A stretch of DNA of 7,817 nt from JBMOLK01 sp049325575 (GTDB lineage Bacteria; Bacillota; Clostridia; Acetivibrionales; Acetivibrionaceae), in assembly GCA_049325575.1 (NCBI GenBank), contig JBMOLK010000213.1, forward strand, positions 1 to 7,817, read 5' to 3'. This document shows, piece after piece, positions 1-6,812 of the stretch (the stretch's first letter is position 1; every line of letters begins with the position of its first letter). A model generated the notes under the pieces. The model was not told the origin of the DNA. It saw nothing but the letters and a program-made list of their open reading frames with translations, and did not search any database. A program made the translations under genes and the position numbers.

Positions 1-2604
1 CATTAACCTACTAGGTTAATGTTCTATCACGACCACTCTTATGGCATCACCCGCCTTAATGTATATGTGGGAGAAGCGGCAGCTTATCTACTGACAGACC
101 AAATCGAACAGGATTTGATTAACGGAACTAATGAAACAGGTGTAAATCCAGAGCTAAAAAAAATTCTTCCGGAGCTTGGGATCCCCTTGGTTATCCAAGA
201 CAGGACTTTCGTTGATGCTAGCACCATACTAGACACAGACCCCACATGGGACTGGGGTACAACACCTGGTACACCCAATACTGGTGACCTATGGTATCCT
301 CACGTTTACAGTCCTGCACAAAATCCGTGGAACCCTGATGGAGTAAACCCTTTTGGCCGTTGGATGTATGGACCTTGGTTCTGGCCTCCAACGACAGATA
401 TTAAATATGAACCTGTTCCTAACCCCTACTATGATCCTGAAAATCCAACTGAACGGCCACCTATGATGCCAAAGATGCCATACCCATCAATGCCTGGTGA
501 AGCCTTTATGGACACCCCTATTGTCAATGGTACGGCTTATCCTTACCTTGAAGTTGAGCCTAGAGCCTACCGTTTCCGTATTCTAAATGCCGCCGATGAT
601 CGTTTTTTTAACCTGCAGTTGTATGTAGCTGATCCTGATGGCTACATCTCACCCGACACGGGATATGCCACAGAAGTCAAAATGGTTCCTTCTTGTGGGA
701 TACCAGGCCTTCCTGCCGATTGGCCAAGCGGAATACCCGACCCGACATTGAAAGGACCTGACTGGATACAGATAGGTACAGAAGGTGGTTTTCTTCCTGC
801 ACCTGTAGTAATACCCAGCCAGCCAATTACCTGGAATCTGAATGCAACGAACTTCAACTTTGGAAATGTAGATCAGCACTCGCTCCTGCTTGGAACTGCA
901 GAACGTGCAGATGTAATAGTTGATTTTTCCCAATATACCGGGAAGACCCTCATTCTCTATAATGATGCTCCGGCAGCTTTCCCAGCATCTGATCCCCGAT
1001 ATGACTATTACACTGGCAACCCTAACTTGACTTCCGAGGGCGGTGCTCCAACCACACTGCCCGGTTATGGACCTAACATCCGGACTATCATGCAGATTAG
1101 AGTGTCAGCTTCAACTCCTGACCCTGCATACGACATAACTGCGTTAAAAGCAGTGTTTGCTAAAACAGAGTCAAAAAGAGGCGTCTTTGAAATGTCTCAT
1201 GACCCGATCATTATACCGCAGCTTGCTTACAACTCCGCCTACAACGTTACAAATTTACCTGCCGATTCAGCCAGCGCCTATGTACAGCTTAATGAGTTTT
1301 CCAAGACCTTTCGACCGATAGATTCAAACGGATCCCTTCTTCAGCCTGTAACTCTATCGATCGAACCTAAGTCTTTGCAGGATGAAATGGGTGAAGTATA
1401 CGACACCCAGTACGGGCGGATGAGTGGCATGCTAGGACTAGAATTTCCAATAACCAGCTCCAATAATGCTCAATTTGTAGTCTACCCTTATGCCAGTCCA
1501 CCAGTTGAGATTATCAGAGGCACAGCAAACCTTAATGCAACTCCTATCGGCTCTCTTAAAGATGGGACTCAGATTTGGAAGATAACTCACAACGGTGTAG
1601 ACACACATACCATTCACACCCATCTATTTTCTGTACAGCTGATTAACCGAGTTGCCTGGGATGGAGCATTGCTGCCACCAGATCCTAATGAGTTAGGCTG
1701 GAAAGAAACCTTTAGGGTAAACCCTCTCGAGCATACCATCATTGCACTAAGGCCTAATGTTTCTTCCCTATCACAGGTACCTTTTGAGATACCAAACAGT
1801 GTCCGTCTTATCGACCCAACAATGCCTGAGGGTGCTATTCTACCACCGCCACCACCAGCCGGGGAATGGTTTGACCCGATGGGAGAGCCTATAAGCCAGG
1901 TTACTAATCACTATGTAAACTTTGGTTGGGAATACGTGTATCACTGCCATATTCTTGCCCACGAAGAAATGGATATGATGCACTCCATGGTGCTTGCCAT
2001 TCCGCCAAAAGCACCTTCTAATCTAGTTGCTAATATTACAGATTACTTCTTCTTTAAGCGTGTAGTTATAACCTGGATAGTTAATTCTATAAACGAGACC
2101 AGCTTCACTGTTCAGAGATCGGTCAGTAGTACTGGCCCATGGATTACCCTAGCAACACTTCCAGCCGGCTCAAATTCATATGTCGATTTTGTCGTTAATA
2201 TAACCAATGCTTACTACTATCGGGTGTTTGCTTCGAACACGGTTGGTGACACCTCCACTCCTGGCTTCCCAACGATGACGGTTAATTCTGACTTCTCAAA
2301 CGTTGTGAAGATCGGACAGCCACCAGCAGCTCCTATCAATTTAACTGCAAGGCTGCGTACAGGACCACAAGTACGTCTGATTTGGTGGGACAACGCTTTG
2401 ACCGAAACCGGTTTTGTAGTGGAACGCTCTGATAACGGTGGAGCCTACACAACACTTGCTACAGTAGGGCCAATGTTTCTTGTGGGTATCGTTAACTACA
2501 CGGATAGAACTGTAAAGCAAGGCAATCACTACTCCTACAGGATCGCAGCTTTAAATGATGCAGGATTGTCTGCTTACTCGAACACAGTAAACATTAATTT
2601 GTAA
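1..2604 (+). CDS. Multicopper oxidase with two C-terminal FnIII domains, 5'-incomplete and probably disrupted
   Basis: A secreted or surface-type multicopper oxidase, a family that oxidises phenols, metal ions or bilirubin-like substrates and reduces O2 to water at a four-copper centre. The first ATG is at 19 (861 codons), and residue numbers count from it. YHDH at 3-6 is the second HxH copper motif of cupredoxin domain 1. A middle cupredoxin domain spans about 165-305 (IVNG, YRFRILNA, ERADVIVDF). Domain 3 carries H530-x-x-H533-x-H535 and HCHxxxHxxxxM (H642, C643, H644, H648, M653), so type 1, 2 and 3 ligands of the C-terminal half are all present, with Met as likely axial ligand. Residues 662-760 and 768-861 read as two FnIII domains (PSNL/PINL starts, YYYRVFA and YSYRIAA ends). 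The first HxH motif and any signal peptide should lie upstream. TAA at 4-6 is in frame and no ribosome binding site precedes 19, so this ATG is unlikely to be the native start. By eye the gene is GC-richer than its neighbours. Substrate unknown. Confidence 0.85.
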
Positions 2605-2757
2605 CTTGCTGTATAATAATATAATTGCTACAACCGGGCCCCCAGTGAAAAGCCACGTTTCCCAATTGGTGAATACGTTATAACCTTGAATTATTGATAA
2701 ATACTTGAATAAACATAAATTATTCCGTTTGGATCGGACTTCTTCCAGATTACTATA

Positions 2758-2819
2758 AATGCAGCTGCTACTAACTAATTTATACGCCAAAACTTTTAGT
2801 AGTAGTTGCATTAATTTTT
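2758..2819 (+). terminator. Long G-U-containing stem-loop, possible terminator of the oxidase gene
   Basis: The left arm at 2758-2774 (AATGCAGCTGCTACTAA) pairs along all 17 positions with the right arm at 2796-2812 (TTAGTAGTAGTTGCATT). Two of the pairs are G-U, and the loop is 21 bases. AATTTTT follows at 2813-2819. The wobble pairs work only in plus-strand RNA, since the minus strand would have A-C mismatches, so a transcript coming from the oxidase gene is the likely owner. The large loop, modest U tract and distance of about 150 bases from the stop codon are unusual for a simple terminator. A stabilising 3' structure or an unrelated inverted repeat is also possible. Confidence 0.45.
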
Positions 2820-2923
2820 GATTTATTTCGATTATATTCCAAACAGAATTAGTAAACCGAAATTTTAATTACCTCAACTTTAAGTACTAAACTCAAAAGC
2901 CTTGATAGGAGCTATATTTAAAA

Positions 2924-3076
2924 GTGAGAATAAATTATTTGTTATATTCTCAACAAAAGCAAGGACTTTTTGTCAATGGCTTTTATGTTGATAATTGCAG
3001 TTCGTTTAATAAGCTTATGAAAAGGGAAGGTTTTAAACAAATGTATAGGAGCTCACAAAAAAGCCGACAGACATAG
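2924..3076 (+). CDS. Possible 50-residue hypothetical protein (GTG start), doubtful
   Basis: An open frame runs from just after TAG at 2906-2908 to TAG at 3074-3076. A GTG at 2924 would give 50 residues, with AGGAG at 2907-2911 twelve bases upstream, a little far for a good ribosome binding site. The product is polar and basic at its end (MKREGFKQMY, then SSQKSRQT) with a tract reading GLFVNGFYVDNCSSF. It shows no membrane segment and no family I recognise. It overlaps two inverted repeats (2925-2952 and 2950-2991), which argues either for a structured RNA or for coincidence in AT-rich sequence. An open run of this length can easily arise by chance here. It could also be the remnant of a longer gene. 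Confidence 0.2.
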   Translation: MRINYLLYSQQKQGLFVNGFYVDNCSSFNKLMKREGFKQMYRSSQKSRQT

Positions 3077-3302
3077 TTGTATAGGATACATCTGTTTCTA
3101 ATTTCAATATTTAAAGATATAATGCCTAACAAAATACTTTTGTTGTATAAACACATAAAAATAGAGTTTATAAAAATACTTCCTCGATATCAATGAGGAT
3201 GTATTTGTATATATAGCAAGTAATTGAGGATGTGGTAAACATAGGCGACTTAAAAACTTGGCAGGTGTATACGCTTTCTTTTGGAAATATTCAAATAATA
3301 CC

Positions 3303-3336
3303 TTGACAAATTTGCCTTACTGGTGTAAGGTAAAAT
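3303..3336 (+). promoter_or_regulatory. Probable promoter of the blaI operon
   Basis: A perfect TTGACA -35 box lies at 3303-3308. The -10 box is less clear. TAAGGT at 3326-3331 has the ideal 17-base spacing but a poor match, while TAAAAT at 3331-3336 is a good match with a long 22-base spacing. Either choice puts the first operator dyad (3315-3330) inside or over the promoter core, where a bound repressor would block RNA polymerase. The start of transcription would fall just before or within the second dyad. Confidence 0.55.
3315..3330. promoter_or_regulatory. BlaI-type operator, upstream copy
   Basis: Perfect 6-base arms CCTTAC and GTAAGG enclose TGGT. BlaI/MecI repressors bind dyads of the form TACA-N2-TGTA as dimers. 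This copy reads TACT-GG-TGTA, one base off that core. It sits between the -35 and -10 regions of the promoter for the adjacent BlaI-family gene, as expected for autoregulation. Confidence 0.7.
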
Positions 3337-3340
3337 AAAG

Positions 3341-3356
3341 CCTTACATTTGTAAGG
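3341..3356. promoter_or_regulatory. BlaI-type operator, downstream copy
   Basis: The same arms, CCTTAC and GTAAGG, enclose ATTT, so the core TACA-TT-TGTA matches the BlaI/MecI consensus exactly. The centre lies 26 bases from the first dyad. Its right arm runs straight into the ribosome binding site of blaI (AAGGAAGGGAGG region, 3353-3364). The operator and translation signal are therefore fused, and repressor would sit at or just downstream of the transcription start. Confidence 0.75.
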
Positions 3357-3372
3357 AAGGGAGGATTATATT

Positions 3373-3753
3373 TTGGAAAAGAATTTACCTCAAATCACTG
3401 ACTCTGAATGGGTTATCATGAAGGTTTTGTGGAACAGGTCTCCACTCATGAACCGTGATATTGTAGAAGAAGTCAGCAAAAAGAGTACCTGGAACAACAA
3501 AACAATAGAGACACTTATAAAGCGCTTAGTTGATAAGGGAGCCTTAGGCTATAACCTTATTGGCTCCAAGATAAGGGAGTATTATCCTCTGGTAAGCCAG
3601 GAGGAGTGTATCAGGGTGGAAAACGAAACATTTCTAAAGAAAGTTTATGATGGCTCAATAAGTATGATGATGGCAAATTTTTTAAAGCATCAGAAGTTAT
3701 CAAAGGATGAACTTGAGAAATTAAAGAAAATGATAGATGAAAATGATGATTAA
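3373..3753 (+). CDS. blaI: BlaI/MecI-family transcriptional repressor
   Basis: A dimeric winged-helix repressor that should bind the two dyads just upstream and shut off its own operon. At 126 residues it has normal family length. Residues 7-72 form the DNA-binding domain with the family pattern ITDSEWVIMKVLW, then WNNKTIETLIKRLVDKGAL, then YYPLVS; residues 76-123 form the helical dimerisation part (SQEECIRVE, LSKDELEKLKKMI). An Asn102-Phe103 pair (MMANFLK) falls at the place where staphylococcal BlaI is cut at Asn101-Phe102 during induction, so the repressor probably keeps a protease-sensitive site. The start is TTG at 3373, supported by GGGAGG at 3359-3364 eight bases upstream and by the family N-terminus beginning there; no better ATG fits. 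The stop codon overlaps the ribosome binding site of the next gene, 15 bases away, so the two genes are cotranscribed. Confidence 0.92.
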   Translation: MEKNLPQITDSEWVIMKVLWNRSPLMNRDIVEEVSKKSTWNNKTIETLIKRLVDKGALGYNLIGSKIREYYPLVSQEECIRVENETFLKKVYDGSISMMMANFLKHQKLSKDELEKLKKMIDENDD

Positions 3754-3768
3754 GGAAGGTACTTGCTT

Positions 3769-6165
3769 ATGCTGACAAATGTATTTGGCTCTGTATTGCT
3801 GATATCCATTATGTCCTCATCACTAATATGTGTTATTTGTCTGGTAAAACTTATTTTTAGAGACCGATTATCTGCAAGGTGGCATTATTATATATGGTTC
3901 CTCCTGCTAATAAGGCTATTAGTACCTTTTACACCTGATTACACTTTAAGTGCCAATAGTATCTACCATGAAAAAAAGCAGAATGCAAACAATGTAAAGG
4001 AGTTTGAAATAAAGAATAGTCCAGAGCTTAATAATAGTCACGAAATACAAGACTTTGGACCTGAAGCTGTTGATGTGGGAGTTGATCGTTTAGAGTACAA
4101 TTACCCTTATGAGGCCGAAGACTCGGGTAAAGAGACTACAACAGGATTTTTATTTAACACAGCCGGCATTGTCTGGATAGTAGGTGCAATGCTTCTGTTT
4201 ATTTACAGCCTTTTAGTAAATGTCATTATAAGATATAAAATTAAAAAGACAGCAGTTGTAATAAAGCAGGGAGGACTGGGTGCCCTGATTGAAGACTGCA
4301 GGAGGTTAATGAATATAAAAAGCCAAATACCCGTTATTTATCAAAAACATATAAGTGCTCCAGCACTATATGGAATCTTCCGTCCTGTATTATTGATACC
4401 GTCAGATATAATAAACCGGCTTGATGAAAGAGAGCTAAAATACATTATTCTACATGAATTATGCCATTATAAACGAAAAGATAATATATTGGGGGCAGTA
4501 CAAATGATGCTTAACATAATTCACTGGTTTAATCCATTATTATGGTACGCATTCTATAAAATGAAGGAGGACAGGGAGCTTGTATGTGATGAACAGGCAA
4601 TTTCTTACATAAAGTCCAATGAACGAAGAAACTATGCAAGAACTCTTGTCAAAATACTTGAGATCTTTTCCGAAAGAAGCTTAATTCATAGTGGGGCAAG
4701 TATAATTCAAGGGAGGTCATCCAATATGGAGTGGAGGCTAAAATTTATTAAGGCTTTAAAGAAGAAATCTACTGTTTTAGCTATTTCTATAACAGCTTTA
4801 GTTGTCTTACTTGGGGCTTTTAGTATTTCATATATTGACGGAAACATTAAATTCCCGCATTCAACCTATGCAAGTAATGATGGTAAAGATAAAAGCGGCA
4901 GTAAGGGAAGAGGCGGTATTACCGATAGAAACGGGTTAAAGCTTGTGGAAAGAACCCCTGTGGGAAGCTACTATCCCTTTAAAAGCCTAGCTTCACATAT
5001 AATTGGATTTGCAGGTAAGGATAACACAGGATTGCAGGGGATAGAGCTGGTAATGGATAATGAGGGAATTACGAAAGACAATATAACCCTTACAATCGAT
5101 AAAAACATTCAGGAAATAACGGATAGTGTCCTGGAGAGGGCTATAGAAGCCTATAAAATAAAAAACGGTGCCGCGGCTATTGTCATAGATCCTTCAACCG
5201 GGGAAGTTCTTGCAATGTGCTCCAAGCCCGACTTTGACCTGAATGATCCCCGTTCTGCTCCAAAAGGCCTAAGCAGCATCGATTGGGAGAGTATGCCCGA
5301 GGAGTATAAAATTGAGTATCTAAATAAGAGTGTCTGGAGAAATAAAGCTCTAACAGATACCTATGAACCGGGTTCTACCTTTAAAGCCATAACTGCAGCA
5401 GCAGGATTGGAGGAAGAGGTTATCAGACCTGACAGTATGGTAAATGACAATGCTGTAACCATAAGCGGAAAAAACCTGAACTGTTGGAAGCCGGATACTC
5501 ACGGAAACGAAACATTTGAACAGGCGCTGCATAATTCATGTAATCCGCCTTTTGTAAGGGTAGCACAGGATCTTGGTGTTAAAAGATTCTATGATTATGT
5601 AAGGATGTTTGGTTTTTATGACAAGACAGGCTTTGAGCTCCCGGGGGAAGAAAAAAGTCTTTTCCATAAAGAGCCTAAAGAAATAGATATGGCTGTTGCA
5701 TCCTTTGGGCAGAGGTTTCAGATTACACCGCTGCACATTTTGTCTGCATATGGAGCAATTGCAAACGGTGGAAAGCTTTTAAGGCCCCAGATAATCAAAG
5801 AAGTCTATGACCCTGACGGCAATGTTGTGAAAAAATTCGAACCACAGGTGGTGAGAAATGTTATATCAAAACAGACATCCGATGTTCTTAAGGATATGCT
5901 GGAGGGGGTTGTTTCAAAAGGGACAGGGAAAAACGCCTATGTAGAAGGGTATAGAATAGCAGGTAAAACAGGAACAAGTGAAACAACGGAAAAGAATAGA
6001 TATATAGCCTCCTTTGTTGCATTTGCTCCGGCAGACAATCCAAAGATTGCATGTCTTGTCCTGATGGATAATCCAACGGGGAATATTTATAACGGGGGAC
6101 AGGTTGCCGCACCTGCTGCAGGCCAGATTATAAAGCAGGTTCTGGACTACTTGTCAAAGGATTAA
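3769..6165 (+). CDS. BlaR1-like M56 metalloprotease fused to a class B penicillin-binding transpeptidase
   Basis: A membrane sensor-protease that probably detects beta-lactams or wall stress and triggers removal of BlaI. I start at ATG 3769 (798 residues) because AAGGAAGG at 3752-3759 is nine bases away; an in-frame TTG at 3763 is too close. Helices lie at about 3-26, 37-55, 132-154 and 334-356. The cytoplasmic M56 protease between helices 3 and 4 has HELCH at 229-233 and EDRELVCDE at 267-275, which supplies the third zinc ligand. After helix 4 the outer part starts with a short PBP dimerisation-like segment (RGGITDRNG, about 381-389). The transpeptidase follows with all three motifs: STFK (536-539), SCN (590-592) and KTG (733-735). 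These sequences resemble SpoVD/FtsI, not the class D-like sensor of classical BlaR1. The intact active site means it could also crosslink peptidoglycan. No frameshift is seen at the junction. Confidence 0.9.
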   Translation: MLTNVFGSVLLISIMSSSLICVICLVKLIFRDRLSARWHYYIWFLLLIRLLVPFTPDYTLSANSIYHEKKQNANNVKEFEIKNSPELNNSHEIQDFGPEAVDVGVDRLEYNYPYEAEDSGKETTTGFLFNTAGIVWIVGAMLLFIYSLLVNVIIRYKIKKTAVVIKQGGLGALIEDCRRLMNIKSQIPVIYQKHISAPALYGIFRPVLLIPSDIINRLDERELKYIILHELCHYKRKDNILGAVQMMLNIIHWFNPLLWYAFYKMKEDRELVCDEQAISYIKSNERRNYARTLVKILEIFSERSLIHSGASIIQGRSSNMEWRLKFIKALKKKSTVLAISITALVVLLGAFSISYIDGNIKFPHSTYASNDGKDKSGSKGRGGITDRNGLKLVERTPVGSYYPFKSLASHIIGFAGKDNTGLQGIELVMDNEGITKDNITLTIDKNIQEITDSVLERAIEAYKIKNGAAAIVIDPSTGEVLAMCSKPDFDLNDPRSAPKGLSSIDWESMPEEYKIEYLNKSVWRNKALTDTYEPGSTFKAITAAAGLEEEVIRPDSMVNDNAVTISGKNLNCWKPDTHGNETFEQALHNSCNPPFVRVAQDLGVKRFYDYVRMFGFYDKTGFELPGEEKSLFHKEPKEIDMAVASFGQRFQITPLHILSAYGAIANGGKLLRPQIIKEVYDPDGNVVKKFEPQVVRNVISKQTSDVLKDMLEGVVSKGTGKNAYVEGYRIAGKTGTSETTEKNRYIASFVAFAPADNPKIACLVLMDNPTGNIYNGGQVAAPAAGQIIKQVLDYLSKD

Positions 6166-6200
6166 AGGTATATAATATTAACCTCCTTTTCCATTTTTTT
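6156..6200 (+). terminator. Weak terminator candidate after the M56-PBP gene
   Basis: AAAGG (6156-6160) and AAGGT (6165-6169) can pair with the continuous stretch ACCTCCTTTT at 6181-6190, leaving a short bulge on the left side. The sequence ccaTTTTTTT follows, with more T-rich sequence after it. The stem is AT-rich, bulged and overlaps the stop codon, so strength is doubtful. The T tract is the best argument for it. Confidence 0.35.
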
Positions 6201-6221
6201 GTTTTTATTATAACATTATAG

Positions 6222-6251
6222 TTTACTCTTTAATACGGTATTTCTTATAAA
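6222..6251 (+). promoter_or_regulatory. Candidate sigma-A promoter for the DUF2512 gene
   Basis: TTTACT at 6222-6227 and TATAAA at 6246-6251 are separated by 18 bases, matching four and five of six consensus positions. This would leave a leader of roughly 90 bases before the ATG at 6348. A second possibility is a forespore-type promoter, since GGTAAAATTT at 6275-6284 resembles a sigma-F/G -10 element with CTTTA at 6256-6260 upstream. The sequence alone does not decide between them. Confidence 0.3.
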
Positions 6252-6347
6252 ATTACTTTACATGTGAAAAATAAGGTAAAATTTCTTTCGCATATCCATA
6301 TAAAAGTAAGGAAAACATAAGCTTGTATTATAAAAGGAGGTTTTCTT

Positions 6348-6701
6348 ATGAGACATATTGGAGCTTTTCTATTAAAGTTTGTTGTTATTGCGGTAGTTTT
6401 AGAGCTTGTATTATGGAATCTTACTGCATTATCCTTTGGTAATATTTTATCAATAGCTTTAACAGTATCCATACTTGCTTATTTGATTGGTGATCTCGGT
6501 ATATTACCAAGATCCAACAATACCGTTGCAACCTTGGCTGACGGAGCTCTTGCCCTTGTTACAATACTGATGTTTAACCTGGTATTTCCAATAGCGGATA
6601 TATCATTTTTAGATGCTCTTATAGCATCTGTTGGTATTGCTGCGGCTGAATGGTTATTTCACAAATTCATGTCAAGAACTGTACTACCAACAGATAGGTA
6701 G
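6348..6701 (+). CDS. DUF2512 (YndM-like) small integral membrane protein
   Basis: A 117-residue, very hydrophobic protein with four predicted helices at about 6-25, 30-50, 60-81 and 88-105. I recognise the DUF2512 pattern from the start MRHIGAFLLKF, the SFGNIL segment (29-34) and the loop YLIGDLGILPR (45-55) followed by NNTVATLADG. B. subtilis YndM belongs to this family; no molecular function is known to me. The length is close to what I expect for the family, and the C-terminus is short and basic (HKFMSRTVLPTDR). The start is firm: AAAGGAGG at 6333-6340 lies seven bases before ATG. It stands alone, 182 bases after the M56-PBP gene and convergent with the ABC operon, so a shared function with either neighbour is not implied. 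It might still be expressed by readthrough, because the upstream terminator is weak. Confidence 0.85.
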   Translation: MRHIGAFLLKFVVIAVVLELVLWNLTALSFGNILSIALTVSILAYLIGDLGILPRSNNTVATLADGALALVTILMFNLVFPIADISFLDALIASVGIAAAEWLFHKFMSRTVLPTDR

Positions 6702-6771
6702 TAAGTACTTCGGAGTTGTTCTTAAGATTAAAATGGCCTGTGACAGCATACTTCTTATGTACTGTAATTTT

Positions 6772-6812
6772 ATAAATAAGGGACTCGTCTTTAAGACGAG
6801 TCCCTTATTTAT
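6772..6812. terminator. Bidirectional Rho-independent terminator between convergent genes
   Basis: A palindrome with 20-base arms around one central base at 6792. The core is GGACTCGTC-TTTAA-GACGAGTCC (6781-6803), flanked by AAATAAG on the left and CTTATTT on the right. GC-rich stem and A/T-rich outer arms give a T-rich tail in both directions. It can therefore end the DUF2512 transcript on the plus strand and the ABC operon on the minus strand. The ATPase stop codon (6813-6815) abuts it directly. Confidence 0.9.

Larger units (their letters stand above)
2605..3302. other. Gene-poor AT-rich intergenic stretch with several inverted repeats
   Basis: About 700 bases between the oxidase stop codon and the blaI promoter hold no convincing gene. 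Apart from the hairpin at 2758-2812 I see four other dyads. They are TGAGAATA/TATTCTCA (2925-2932 with 2945-2952), TCAACAAAAGC with GCTTTTatGTTGA (2950-2960 with 2979-2991, two-base bulge), AACAAAA-tac-TTTTGTT (3128-3144), and a 12-base stem with one T-T mismatch (3174-3185 with 3195-3206, loop 9). A perfect TATAAT lies at 3118-3123 with only a weak -35. I recognise no known riboswitch, tRNA or insertion-sequence end. The stretch may be decayed coding DNA, an unlisted small RNA, or long leader sequence. Confidence 0.5.

Noticed and set aside
4..6. TAA read as an amino acid (recoding) in the oxidase
   Set aside because: Other genes here end at ordinary TAA codons, and no recoding signal can be seen. 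A mutation or sequence error is simpler.
2551..2811. 86-codon minus-strand frame over the end of the oxidase gene
   Set aside because: It overlaps the FnIII coding sequence and the 2758-2812 hairpin, and its product looks like random translation.
3042..3087. Direct repeat TGTATAGGA (near 3042 and 3079) as insertion or attachment-site duplication
   Set aside because: Nine AT-rich bases with no transposase, integrase or terminal inverted repeats around it. Probably coincidence.
2880..3110. Known riboswitch or T-box in the intergenic region
   Set aside because: I looked for the conserved cores of cobalamin, c-di-GMP, c-di-AMP, TPP and T-box elements and saw none. The hairpins alone do not justify a class.
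3232..3303. A GTG-started frame of 23 codons (VNIGDLKTWQ and onward) after a GAGGA
   Set aside because: Too short, ribosome binding site too close, unrecognised product, and it ends inside the blaI -35 box. Chance or decayed sequence is more likely.
4915..6165. Class D beta-lactamase-like sensor domain as in standard BlaR1
   Set aside because: The YEPGSTFK, HNSCNP and GKTGTSE motifs and the RGGITDRNG segment match class B PBPs (SpoVD/FtsI type) instead.
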